Shown: positions 34,580-46,032 of the stretch, one piece after another
How the letters are laid out: each line of letters begins with the position of its first letter
How positions within the stretch are numbered: the stretch's first letter is position 1
Assembly (NCBI GenBank): GCA_977006965.1
Contig: OZ345353.1
Span: 4,030,001-4,094,000, forward strand
Reading direction: 5' to 3'
DNA length: 64,000 nucleotides
Origin: Phymatolithon calcareum
Taxonomy: Eukaryota > Rhodophyta > Florideophyceae > Hapalidiales
Made by a program: the position numbers and the translations under genes
The notes under the pieces: model-generated
Seen by the model: the letters and a program-made list of their open reading frames with translations, nothing else
Database searches by the model: none
What the model was told of the DNA's origin: nothing

Positions 34580-34765
34580 GGAAGGAGATCAGAGGTGGGT
34601 TTTTGTAGTCCACTGAGTCGTGTTACACCAACAAGAAAAGAAAACCCCTTCAGGACAGAATCTAGCCAAAATCCCTTGGCCTTAGGAAAGCTGCCCGAGC
34701 GTCAGCAGATGCGTTGGTAACTTTTAAATAAAAATCTACCTTTCTTCTTCTTCTTCCTCTCTTGG
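34580..34765 (+). repeat. (TTC)n-tailed short retro-repeat family R1, copy 2
   Basis: Contains the diagnostic run AGAGGTGGGTTTTTGTAGTC, GTGTTACACC, TCAGCAGATGCGTTGGTAAC, AATAAAAATCTACC and a TTCTTCTTCTTC tail. It closely matches the copy at 42950 and the reverse of 63866-64000. Confidence 0.8.
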
Positions 34766-35314
34766 AAAATGAAGCTGTAATCGTGGGCACATCAACGGTC
34801 ACGGCCATCGCGCAGAGATCGATTCTATGGTGAAATCCATTGCAGCAAAACAGTTCATGACTGCTTTCGTTGTATTTCAAACAGAAAGAAAATTGGCTAG
34901 AGAAGATGTTGCGAATATCGATGAGCGTGTGAAAGCATCGTTCACGAATTGCATTCGCTTGAATGCATCATCTTCACACTTGTCTCTGAAACACAGAAGA
35001 GTCCGTTACTTGCCCTTTCGAATTCATCGTTTCGAGCCATCGAAGCACGAATGGTTTCTTTACAATTAGTCATGGCGAATCCCGTCGCGAGACACGCAAA
35101 AGACATATTCCCACAAATATAATGCTCCATAGCACTCACAAGGTAAGAAAAAAATAAAGGTGCCTCTTAATACTTCCACACTAAGCTCAAGAGGCAATAG
35201 CTGCATGTTCAGTAGTTTGAATATCTCACGCCAAAAAACGATTCTCGTCGAAACTCAACGAATCTCCTCGCACCTCGAGGCCGCGAAGAAGATCGATGCA
35301 ATTCTTCTAACACG
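34766..35314. other. Stretch with no recognised gene
   Basis: One frame (34827-35069) has no family match by eye. No repeat copies were seen. Confidence 0.3.
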
Positions 35315-35698
35315 TTATTTTGCCGAATGCAATTCTCCCAGCTGCGACGTGTCGTACAATCTCGCCTTCAAAACTGTAAGTAAATAGCGAGTCGACGTAG
35401 GAACTTCTTCCTTAAACTGTTTCCACTGCTCCACATTCCTGCCCTTCTTCAACGTTTCGTAATAATTGACAAGCTGCAAACTTGCCAGTCCACTCTCCAT
35501 CGCGTCGTTCATCTGAGATATAAGCTTAGCCTGACCTTCCTCCGAGAACCTTCGCAAAACGCGCAATATCCCGTTCGTCAACATTTTTCGCCGCTGCCAG
35601 CGCTTCATCCTCGCCGAACACCAGTTGCTGAGCGTCGACAGCGGCAAAAGTCCGTTCACGTCGGCGACGGGTTCAGCCCGAGCAGCGATATCACACAT
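35315..35698 (-). CDS. Hypothetical protein fragment, 127 codons
   Basis: Open frame on the minus strand with many charged and amphipathic residues (KRWQRRKMLTNGILRVLRRF, then NVEQWKQFKEEVPTSTRYLL). It looks more protein-like than most frames here, with helical character, but no family was recognised and no in-frame extension upstream is clear. It could be an exon or a fragment of a decayed gene. Confidence 0.3.
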   Translation of the reverse strand: MCDIAARAEPVADVNGLLPLSTLSNWCSARMKRWQRRKMLTNGILRVLRRFSEEGQAKLISQMNDAMESGLASLQLVNYYETLKKGRNVEQWKQFKEEVPTSTRYLLTVLKARLYDTSQLGELHSAK

Positions 35699-36111
35699 GG
35701 CACCTTGCTCGATGCGGGCGCGCTCAACAGCAAAAGAGGATAATTCACGGGCGACATGTGGATCGTCATCTGACCCGCCGACGACTCATGGGAACAGGAC
35801 GTCTCGTTCGAGCATATTGTACGTCTTCCTGATCCCCAGAAATAGACTGTATTAAGTACGCAGTCTGGACACTGGACGGGGTTCCTTGAGTTATATGCAG
35901 AATTTTCCGCTGCCGAACGGGCACGGCATGTTCAACGTGAACGCCATTCCCATTTCTCGATCTCCGAACCACTTTGACACTTCTCCACCAATCAGGAGCC
36001 CAGAAGATTTAGAATATCGTGCCTTTCCAAGAATGATGCCGAGGAGTCTGGCCGCGAACCTTCTTGGAAACTCCTTAGGTCGTCTTCCTTCTAATCAATG
36101 ATTTTCCCCCT

Positions 36112-36300
36112 CGAGATCTCTCCGTTGAGATCAGAGGTAGGTTTTCTAATTTTGCTGACTATAGCCGTTTTTATGCGAAATGGAGCCTCTGGGCTCTGAG
36201 TTGAGTCCTCGTGGCTCATCAGAAGTGTTGCCCCAAGCGTCTACAGATGCGTTGGTAACACTATAATAAAAATCTCCACTTCTTCTTCTTCTTCCTTCTA
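36112..36300 (+). repeat. (TTC)n-tailed short retro-repeat family R1, copy 3
   Basis: GATCAGAGGTAGGTTTTCTA, CCCCAAGCGTCTACAGATGC, GTTGGTAACACTATAATAAA, AATCTCCACTTCTTCTTCTT. More diverged in the middle than copies 2 and 5. Confidence 0.75.
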
Positions 36301-38544
36301 ATCAATGGTTATCGAAAAAGCAAGGAAGCAGAGAAATTTCCATGCATGGAAGACCGTCGCAGCATCATGGGGACAATTCTGATTTCATGATCGGAAGTTC
36401 TCCACGTCTGTTCGGAGGTCTTAATGTAGCTTTTTCTGGAAAGGGGTGCATGCCTGATTCCTTGAAGCAAGGAAAATCGTCGGATAGAGGCATCGGAGAT
36501 ACGCGCAGACACGCCTCAGAGAGGCTATGAACACTATGCCAAAACGAGCCAGTTGCGAACGAATGGTAGTCCATCGGGCAGATACCGTCACATATGGAAG
36601 AGCTTGCGGTGGGGTGTATAGAGGCGCCCGATTTACCTTCGCGCTACATGAACCCGAGTACGAGAAGATTAATCGCTCCAAGCTCTGTACATAGCGGGCT
36701 GGAGCAGCGATATTCTCTTGAGGAACTTGCTGCGGCTAGTGGTACAGCAAGGGACACGTTACGATCTGCAACCATGGAATCCATGTGTGCAATATTGGCC
36801 TTGCGAACAGAATTTGAGAGTACAGGTGATAACCAAAGTGACGATCGCGGTGGCGGCGGTGGATACGGATTGTTCTGAAACGGTACGACTCCAATTTGCG
36901 TTGCGCTTGGAAACTATGCTGCGACAAAATTAGGAATGTAATAGGTGGCTCAAATTTTCAGTTATTAAATTTCAGTTCGTTACAATGCTATATTACAAAT
37001 CTATATTTAACTTAATTATACTTTCAATTATAATTTAAATACTTCTAATTTTATTTAGAAATTAGAACTCTAAATAAAGTTATGGTGCTGCGCGAGCCTG
37101 CGAGCACAATTTCAAAAGGATTAGGACTTCTCAACCTCTATGCATCCAGTCGCTACGCCTCTTCTTATATGAATTCAGACTGAACGCTCTCATCAAAGCA
37201 TGCTGGCATCGAAATCTGCAAACGATTTCTCTTCGTATGTTTTTATAGACAAGTTAAAGGCTGTATTGCATCTACAGCGTCCTATAGGTCAAAAGAAATC
37301 ATTGCGATCGGCAGATGAGAACCTATTTCGTCATTCGACTAAAGTTTTGCTCCCCTCTTTCGGTAGTTTTCATGCCCCCGAGGGCGAGGTGTGGCCGGCC
37401 GGCCAGCAGAGCTCCGGGCTGTTCCGTAGTTCTCTGAGGTCGAATAGCATCTAGCGGTCCACCTCTTTCCGCCTTACAGTTCTCCTGTGAAACATCTCTC
37501 ATAGTTGGAACGAATCGTCCACCCTTCCCACACCGTCTTTTTTCGAGACTTGCGGTCCGCGATTCGAGCATACATATTTATGTCAATAATAAGGAACATT
37601 TTAATCATGAGCCCATTCGTATAAACTGGTCCAACACTACCCCTCCAGCGCACAATTGTAAAACATAACCTTGATTTTAACAGGGATATTTGATGATTTT
37701 ATTTTGAGAGCTCCCAAAGCCTCACCTTGGAGTAACGAGGCAGCTCTTGCGATAATCTCTAAGCTAAAGTCCTCTGGTTACTCAAAACGTTCTTGATTCG
37801 TAATTCTCTCCCAACAAGAGCTCCTGTGAGCCTCTTGCACTCAAACTCAATTTCTGCTCTCATCTTCGACGACGCTAGAGTACGTTGTAATGCGACTAGT
37901 TCGATCACCGCGGTAATCGCACAGTAGGCACCCAATACTGATTTCCTCCGGCACCTTAAACGTGTTTTTCTTCCTCCTATGTAAAAGATCCCTGATAGCT
38001 TGCCTTCAATAGGAATCTTCATTGATCTGCCTTCTTCTTCCTTTTCCCATACCTTACTTGTTTCCTCTCTCCTCCTCTTCTTCGTGACAGATCCCTCCTT
38101 GGCTTTCTGAGGGCTTGTCGCAAGTCTTCATAAATCTTGAGATATTCAATATCGTCCATTGATTCCTTTACATCCTCATCCCTTCAAAAGTACTCTTCTG
38201 TGATTTTAACAGGTCGATTGCTCATGACACCCTGGTTGTGTACGTGTGGCATACCTGCCGTACTATTTCTCAAGTACTAGCACGCATTAGCGAACTGTAC
38301 CCCTTTATGACTTGTTCCACTTTCGTAACAATCTTGGTTGTTCCACGCGCGTCACTAGTTGTCACGCCGCGCCAAAGGGTTCTAAATAAACTCAAATGAG
38401 CCGAAACAGTGAACCGTGAGATACCTGGTGTGGCCCTGCTCGGCGCAGCCTTGCGCTCATGGCTCATCACAATGAAAGCTAATGATACCGCAAGGCAATG
38501 GAGTTTACTCCGGGAATGATCACTCTTACTCTGTCTCTCCGTCT
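36301..38544. other. Gene-poor stretch
   Basis: An open frame at 36594-36878 (94 codons, ending in a Gly run) and one at 37759-38022 (minus, 87 codons, Lys/Arg/Glu-rich) are the best candidates, but neither shows a known motif. The part near 36960-37080 is very AT-rich. No transposon ends were seen. Confidence 0.3.
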
Positions 38545-38775
38545 TTTAGGGATTTGTTCCCTTTTTCATTGCTCTTTTTGTGCCTAGGGTCTCCCACTCT
38601 TTTTCTCTCTCTCAGGTCTATAGGTTTTTTGGAACCAACCAAACAGCGTCACACCCACTACTTGCAAACAAAAACAGACCATACCCAGGGCCTCTTGGAA
38701 CTCGCTAAATTTCCCTATGCGACTGCAGACGTGTTGGAAATTTTAAATGAAATTTTTCATTTCTTGTTCTGGTCT
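38545..38775 (+). repeat. (TTC)n-tailed short retro-repeat family R1, copy 4 (diverged)
   Basis: GGGCCTCTTGGAACTCGCTA, TGCGACTGCAGACGTGTTGG and a degraded tail (TTTCATTTCTTG) place it in the family. The 5' part is CT-rich. Confidence 0.5.
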
Positions 38776-39522
38776 ATACACACCCATGTGGTGTCGAGTT
38801 CTTTTGAGACAGGCGCTACAAATTTCTTATGCGTCATGGTGCACTGTACTCGTGGACCGGTAAAGACCCACCTGGTCAAGTTGTAGCACTGATCCGGGGG
38901 ATGCGCATCAAAGATGTAACCAGGAGAAGGTCCTGGGTTCGAATCCCAAGTGTTCCTGTAATCGTGAAAGGTCCGATGCAAATTTCTCCTACGTGTTTTT
39001 CCGTCGCCGACACGGAGGGATTACATTGCATAATACGTGAAAAAAGACAAGGGAGCGGTGAAGAAAAGAGTCCAAATGTTCTGGCCGTCCTCGTGGACTC
39101 GCGGATCGTGGAACCGCCGCGTTTTCTTCGGGTGGAATCGAATCGTATCTCGAGCTGCAGGACGAGAAAGAGTTTTTCTTAATTATCTCACAGAAATAAC
39201 GCCCTGCCGTAATCTAAGTAGAAGATAATTCAGCAATAAAGCACTGTCTTGAGAGTCCCATCGTGGAGACAGCAGTACGGATAGTCGCTTCTGTGCATCT
39301 CGTCAACGAAGGCGATTATAGAATAGATTTAGCATTCGTTACGTGTAGCGCGTTTAGCTGGTCTTCGTCTTCTCGCGCACTAATCACGGGAGCATCCCTG
39401 TTCGCAATTGCATGGTACAAGAAAATTTGTTTTTCATCGACAAGAATGAATGATTCCAAATATAGCATCAAAGGAATGTCGGTTCTGAAATCAAAACCGC
39501 TAATTTTAAATCGGCGTGTTCA

Positions 39523-41124
39523 TCAAAACTCAGGATCCATGATGGTAGTTTGTTGCGGATTGAATGATCTTCGTCGGCGCCGAGCAAGTTGCAGATAGTT
39601 TTCCAAAACCGCCTTGACCACGATAATACCTAGCTGTGCAACATAGGCTGACACAGAGTTTCGAGCATATGCCTGATCTAAAAGGGCGTACCCTCCAGGG
39701 CCCCATTTTAGGGCATCACCCGCTGAAGCCCACGCATATGCATTTCCAATTGCCGTGAGCAGACCATTGCGCCTCATACTTACCATGATGCCTCGGCAAA
39801 CCAGCGGAATGCCTCCCACACCTACACTCACGTCATTTGCAATTCGATTGTGGTAGCAGGGGATGTTCTTAACTACCGCGTCCACAAGTTCATCGTTGTG
39901 TGCGAACACATGCCGAACAAAATGGACGACAGAACCAAGAGCTATCACCTTGATATCCGCATGTTGATCGCCCGCGGAACGCCGCTATAGGATATCCTCA
40001 GCAAGCGGAATGTCAAGATCGATGCCACTGGATCCGCGCATCGACGCCGTGGACCGGTGCTCACTTCTAAGTAGCCACTCTCCAGCCGCTCTCCATACGC
40101 CCCAAAGATTATTCGCTGCCTCAGCTAACTCCGATTGTTCACTCTCTCGTTCATCACGGCAAGTGAAAAAGTTGAGCATGATTGCCATATTCAGTTCCTC
40201 AATAGTACGATCAGTACGGCAGTCTGCGACGAAGGCCATTCATTCAACCAGTCCATACAGTACGAATATTTCCGAAACAAGTTCTGTAAGTCTTGTTTTC
40301 CTTGCCTCTAAAGTTCTCCACAATCGACCAGTCATTTCCGCAATCAGATCTTTGGGTAGCTTTTCAACAAAGGAATCGAGATAAGCGGCGTATGGAGCAA
40401 CGCTCGTGCTCTCATCGTCCATAACTGGCTGCATTCGACCGGTTGCTGCAGCACTCACCTGCTGGTAAGCGGTGTTACCGCCCATGTCCACTCGCACAGG
40501 CTCCAGCAGCTCCTCCCTCTGCAAGTCGATAGTATAGGCAACTGTGTCATTGCGACGCCCTGGTTTGGGGATCGTTATGTAGCGCGGTGCTGTGCCAAAT
40601 GAACTTTCACGCGCTTTCACCGAAGTCTCTGGTGTACTTCCTGTGGCCAAGAAGGCGACAAATGTGGCGATTTGCACCACAAGCGCCTCCCAAGCCTTTT
40701 TTAACCCTGCCAGAATTGCTCTCACAATTAGAGGTATCCAAGTAAGCACAAGCAGATAAGTTGGTTCGCGACGGAAACATTGGATCACGTAGCTGCCTGT
40801 AGAAGGTGCTTCTTGTACGTGTCGTGTCTGTCGAACTAGTGCCCACAAAAAGCCATGTAACGGAACAGAGGGTGCGGCCATAAATGCGAGCGTTCCACTT
40901 ATCCTTCTAGTTCTCACAGAAATCATTGCGTACAAAAGAAGGCACACGAAAACGGCTAGGTAGAACACGAGAGGAACCACTGAGTATTTCCATCGCGGTG
41001 TTGACGCATGGAAAGAAAGGGGGAAGCGTTTTGTCAGCTGCCATGAGACGATTGTGCTCATTGCAGCTGTCACGGATGCAACCACCGATATAGCATGTGG
41101 CCAAAAGTCGGTAGACCTCTCCAT
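39523..41124 (-). pseudogene. Multi-copy membrane protein, copy 3 (two nonsense codons, otherwise full length)
   Basis: Starts at the ATG at 41124 (MERSTDFWPHAISVVASVTA); the upstream TTG-led extension is not needed. The frame stays the same for 533 codons to the stop at 39523. It is interrupted only by TGA at about 40240-40242 (LYGLVE*MAFVADC) and TAG at about 39985-39987 (EDIL*RRSAGD, where copy 2 has CAG). Five hydrophobic segments lie in the first 180 residues: ISVVASVTAAMSTIVSW, VVPLVFYLAVFVCLLLYAM, LAFMAAPSVPLHGFLWAL, LLVLTWIPLIVRAILAGL and VVQIATFVAFLATGS. A soluble C-terminal part of about 350 residues follows. I recognise no known family. The conserved flank upstream (41125-41400) is shared with copies 1 and 2. 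It may be a decayed member of a host gene family or cargo of an unrecognised mobile unit. Confidence 0.85.
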
Positions 41125-41400
41125 CACGAACAAATTCTCGGATCGTCGCGTTTTTGCGTGATTTCGCCCGATTCTAATATGTGTTTGGACACATTAGCAT
41201 TAGTTCGTTCTGAAATAATACACTGGTATCTGATTTGTAAGAGGTACTGTGTTATCTAGCGTAGGGTTTAATATTGTCCAATTGATAGGCATTCCTTTTC
41301 TAAGTGATTGTGTGCAGCCGGGATCGATGTGCAGTTGCTGTACGCACAATACATGCATGCAAAATTCATGACTTGGTTTCAACTGTTCCATTGTGCTGCA

Positions 41401-42949
41401 CAATCCAATAGCGTTTAGAAGATTCAGACACATTTGATGAACTATGTGAAACACAGTGAATGTTGTGAACATCAGGGATTGTCCCGAACGATGGACCCCT
41501 CATTCCCAGCTCTGGTGGCCAAGTTATACCCTTTCGGGATAATATTTTTCGACATATTTCGGATGACTGACTCAGAAGCGGTTTAGATGGTGTATTGCAA
41601 TGGCTCAATTCAGTGCAAAACCGATTACATTGAACTCTGTAGACCTCTCATCTTAGTGTGCTTCGGATTCAAGACTTCTTTTCCCCACCGGTTTGGATTA
41701 GTTTTCAGATCTAAACTAATTTCCTGCAATCGCCACTATATCTCTTTCTAAGACGCCTAAAGACACAAAATAAGTTTTATAACTCTGTTTAGGCTGAGGC
41801 AAAGAAGAGCATCCCTTATTTAGTGCTGGACCAACTGCAGTGTGTTTTATGAGCTCAAATGAAACATTTCAGGAGAGCCGGATCTTTGTCGAGAATTGTC
41901 GAATGGCAGGCGTCAGTTCTTATTTTTGGAGTGAACTCTTGTCCTCAAACTGCCTCTGAATAGGGTATCATGATCATCTTGGAATGCAATTCCAAATAAG
42001 TACAAGCACCTAGACCCTCCCATCTTACACCGAATGAATTTCTTGACCTGAACTCGACCATGGAGACTTGAAAACTATCCTGATGCATCCAGGACTTCTC
42101 AAAAGCGAATAGGGGCATATGGGAATGCATCTGATATAGAGGGACATAATCAGGTTGCGTTTTGGCCCTTCACAAAGCTCCCAGTGGACACTACAAGGTA
42201 AGTCAGAACATACGTTGTTCTTCATTGCCGATTTTCGAAGTCAGCCTAGAATGACGCTACACCCTTACGGATACAGCAGACTTTAAAGTTACGAGTTGTA
42301 CTCAATTTCAAAATAGCTCAAAGAGGCAAAAAATGGTAGTTCTAACAATGGTTGGTTCAGCATACTGTGCGATGCGGTTTTATTTCACACTCACTTCAAA
42401 AAGTTCAATAAATCTCAGCAACGGCATGCGTCGCATCATGCGTGCGGACTAGATTTGACACAAACCTTCTCACTAACCGAAGAATGCTGCACTTGCTCTG
42501 TTATTGCCTCCCATTTGCTCACTACCGGACTGATTCATCCTATGTGCTTCCTTGTCTCACACCCGTCGCCACCCACGCTCTCAATCTCGGTTCTTCTTCA
42601 AATCACAAGGGAACCACGGCGGGTCCTGAATTCTGGACATCAGTGATTGACAATCGGGACGTCTGATTTGTTAGAGCGTACGTTAATGTCCGTTTTCACG
42701 ACTGCGAAGTCGAGCAGAGACTGCCTCAATGAGCTTTCACGGGAGACATTCTTGAGCTGATTGTAGGTCGACTCAGTTATGCGCCTCGTAGACGAATTGA
42801 AGACCTTGGCATCGATCGAGGATTGATTGGCGAGCGGCGCTGCAGGAACCCTCTGGATCTGAGAGCAGGTCCATATGGTGCCGCTCGAGGACCGGTGGGT
42901 GGGAGTCGGGAATGGGAATGTAATCCCGTGGAATGTTGTATGTCAGTCT
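41401..42949. other. Gene-poor stretch
   Basis: No supported coding frame. Beyond 41400 the homology with the other membrane-gene flanks fades. No repeats were recognised. Confidence 0.3.
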
Positions 42950-43135
42950 CCTTTTGTAATCTTTTAAGGACACCAGAGGTAGATTTTTGTATCCCACTGA
43001 ATTGTGTTACACCGACAAAAAAATGAAACCTTTCTTTCGACAGAATTCAGCCAAAACCTCTCGGCACTAGGAAAGTTTCCCCAAGCGTCAGCAGATGCGT
43101 TGGTATCTTTTAATTAATAATCAACCTTGTGTAAT
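42950..43135 (+). repeat. (TTC)n-tailed short retro-repeat family R1, copy 5 (tail absent)
   Basis: CCAGAGGTAGATTTTTGTAT, GTGTTACACCGACAAAAAAA, CCCCAAGCGTCAGCAGATGC, GTTGGTATCTTTTAATTAAT. It is close to copy 2 but ends without the TTC tail. Confidence 0.75.
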
Positions 43136-43139
43136 CTAT

Positions 43140-43585
43140 TACGGCTTGTGGAGGAACGTTAGGGATTTTGAATATATGTTTCAGGTTCCCATTGTTTTTG
43201 TTTCCGCGCTTCTTCCAAAAGATCTGCACATCTCACAGAGACGTGCAGAGGCGGTACGACACCAGCTTATGGTGAATTGCTGTTCTATTGTAGCATGCTT
43301 TCACCATGGACACATCGAGGATGAACCGCTACTCTATGACCCAGTGTGCAAGATTTGTCCGCATGGCGTCATGGAGACAGTGGAGCACCAAATTATACGC
43401 TGTTCTGGTCGGGCTGCCTCTAGACGGCAATTCATCGGAAGAGTGCGAGGCAAAACTGTTGAAGATCTGTTCAGGGAGAGACCCGTAGAGATACTCCAAT
43501 ATTTGAACAATGAGAACTTGCTCTAGGGTAAGTTCTTGCGTTGAATTAGCGCCTTCTGCAAGAACGAAAGAAAGAAAGAAATCTA
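43140..43585 (+). mobile_element. LINE ORF2 C-terminal fragment with (GAAA)n tail
   Basis: Open frame to a stop at 43524-43526. It carries VCKICPHGVMETVEHQIIRCS, a CX2C...HX4C zinc knuckle of the type at the C-terminus of R1/Jockey/L1-like LINE proteins, followed by REFIG-like RRQFIGRV and FRERPVEILQYLN. The 3' UTR is only about 40 bases and ends in GAACGAAAGAAAGAAAGAAA. RT is missing through 5' truncation. This differs from the poly(A) LINE family, whose C-terminal domain has no such knuckle. Confidence 0.75.
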
Positions 43586-43929
43586 AGAGAAATACTGATT
43601 TCTTGCAAACCTTCAAATTACAATCATTCTGGGTCTCACCCTAAATGATGAACCAAGTGCTTTCAGCAACTGTTCCAGGAGAGTGCGGGAAATATCGAAA
43701 CTCCAATATTACGAAGAACATGGACCACGTTCAGGGAATTAACGAATCAGCGTAAACAACGAAAACATGTGACTAATAGCGTAGCAGAGCTTTTCTTTTC
43801 AAATTGATGCTATATATGATACGCAATATTGTATTTTGCAATTGCTTTTCCCAAATCTATAACGGTGCAGTGAGGGCTTGTTTCATTTTGTGATTACGTG
43901 CGTTACGGAACGAAACGGCTACTCGGGAA
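43586..43929. other. Short gene-free stretch
   Basis: Nothing recognisable between the LINE tail and the GCGAAA motif array. Confidence 0.3.
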
Positions 43930-44390
43930 ATTTGTCAAGCGAAACTTTCGCGTCGACAAAACAGGCCATCGCAAGTTTCGCTTTCTTGTTTTTGTCGAGG
44001 CGAAAGTTTGTAGATGAAGCGTTGCAATGCCATCGTTCTTAGCGAAACTTTGCTCTCTGATGTTGGAACTACCAAGTTTTGGCAAAAAAAGGGTAGAAAG
44101 TGCTCCGCGTCCTGGCGAAAGTTGCAAGCGAAAGTCGAAAGTTTCGCAAATAACGCGAAAGTTTTGATTTCTCAGAGCAAGTTTCGCATGATTTTTTCAC
44201 ATGGATCGCCTGATCTCATTGAGTACTACAAAGTTTCGCTAAATAATTGAGTGTTGCTCAAGTCTTGAGCAGAATATAGCTAATGAAAGTCAGGCGCTCG
44301 GCGAAAGTTTCGATTCTGGCAAATTCGTGACACGTGCTCTTGGCGAAACTTTCGCGAACTTTCGCTTGGCAAATCCGGATCCGTAACTTT
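43930..44390. repeat. Dense array of GCGAAA / TTTCGC motifs in both orientations
   Basis: Within about 460 bases the six-base words GCGAAA and TTTCGC, usually extended as GCGAAASTTTCGC, GGCGAAAGTTT or CAAGTTTCGC, occur about fifteen times with irregular spacing. At least two are full palindromes (GCGAAACTTTCGC at about 43938 and at about 44343). They are interspersed rather than tandem. No frame explains them. They could be subterminal binding sites of a DNA transposon or a regulatory cluster. Confidence 0.85.
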
Positions 44391-45399
44391 TCGTATCATA
44401 CCATGGTTTTGTACATGAGTACGTTGTTCACGTCCCAGCAATAACATTCCATACGTATGGTCCAGCAGTTCACGCTCTCGGCGATAGATATTCATGATCC
44501 GCAAAATCTATCTGCTTATTGCGCAGGTCGATAAAAATTATTAGCTCCCTCAAAAAGTAGTAAAAGCAAAATTACCTCAATTTTCGATATTTCCCGCATC
44601 CCCCAGGCTAATATATACCAAGAGCAACAGCGGTTCGGAAAGGTGCAAAGAATTGGAACAGAAATTGTGTGTGCTGTGTGGCCTCCCGACTGTAGAACCG
44701 GTTGTTCAAGCGGCTGCCATGCAGCTGACCGGAAATGCCGGGTTCATGTGAGAAGCAATTGGTTGCTTTAATTGGTTGTCAATCGATGGCTTTCTATCTT
44801 GGAGGTCAGCGCGAGCCGCCCAAGTACGAAGCACTGACTTCACTCTTAATCTACAAGGGACATACCATGAAAGGGCAAGCGAACATCGACATGGGGATGC
44901 CAGAAATCTTACCGAAACAGAATGACCCATAGTAAGACAGGGATAATGCATATATCACGAGCCGGTAAATCTTGCGGCGTCAAGGAAAGAGAAAAGAAGG
45001 CAACGATGATGAGATAGGAACTCGAGGCTCGCTCACGCGTAGTCTGTGTGTGAGGAGCTCAAGGAAAGTAAGAGAATGAGAACGGTTGTGAGGCGGAAGC
45101 TAGCTTGTTTACGAAGAGATACAGGAAAGTTCGGTTTATGGGAAAACGATATTGTTTCGATAGATAAAATAGGAATGTCCAATTTTGCAAAACACTCGTC
45201 TGATGAGTGCCGTTCGATGCAGGTAGACTATGCTGTGGTTATCTGACTGTACTTGGGGAGCAGGTAACCGTAACCGCATACCTTGTAAATAATTCATTTT
45301 CAATATATTCACAGCTCGCTGTCGCGTAAGAATAGATTATTTAATCAAGAAAGTCAAAGGCATAAGTAATTTTTTCATGGAGAGGGTCAAAAGTAAATA
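44391..45399. other. Stretch with no recognised gene
   Basis: Frames at 44735-44932 and 45046-45246 are short and without family signatures. Confidence 0.3.
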
Positions 45400-45665
45400 T
45401 GAATTATTGGAATATATTGTCATTCCATTATCGCACTTACGTCCTGGATGTACCAAAGGTCTGCATTCATATGTAGAAAAAGCTGCATCTCAAGGTTCGC
45501 TGGAGACAGACTCTTCCTGCGTTTATTCAGAGTGTATCCAGCTTTGGAGAAGAACCGTTCAACGATGTTGGAAATAGGCAATATGAAACGAAGGTCCAAA
45601 TATACGGAACGATTTACAGACAGCCTGCGTTTCTTCAATGCCTCGTCTGCAAAAGACATCGAGAC
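45400..45665 (-). pseudogene. hAT transposase C-terminal fragment
   Basis: YLDLRFILPISNIVERFFSK then AGYTLNKRRKSLSPANLEMQ and LFLHMNADLW is the hAT dimerisation block (pattern ..L..L.PTSN..ER.FS.AG...N..R..L.P...E..LFL..N...W). Only about 80 codons are visible and the rest of the transposase is absent. It is a different subfamily from the hAT at 17 kb. Confidence 0.8.
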
Positions 45666-46032
45666 CTGATATTCAACCGCGGCGCAGCTGAGGTCCGAAT
45701 ATCATGGCCTGAGGGCGATTTTCATCCCGAGGGTACGGTGCACAGCACGCTTGTCAATCGGCTGAGGGGGCATAACTCCTTACATCCGCACAGAACTCGC
45801 GAGGTTGTATGCCTACTCTTTTCGAAACTTTGATGTAGTACTTAACGCTCAGTTTGGTCTCGAACACTCCTGAGGGGCCATAACTCTTCACATTGGCAAT
45901 CAGTTGCAAGAGAAAGCAGATGTCTGTCACCTCAGCCGGTTGAAAACTCCTTAAATGCGCACAGCGCTGCGTCATTATTCCCTCGGAGCCAAGTTATGCA
46001 GTGCGCAAACCAGAACAGTGTACCTTGACGCT
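45666..46032. repeat. Repeat segment shared with 57250-57300
   Basis: The segment at about 45895-45945 (GGCAATCAGTTGCAAGAGAA, AGCAGATGTCTGTCACCTC, AGCCGGTTGA) recurs with few changes at 57253-57302. Around it are the repeated phrases CATAACTC(C/T)T and GCGCACAG. No coding frame. Confidence 0.6.
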
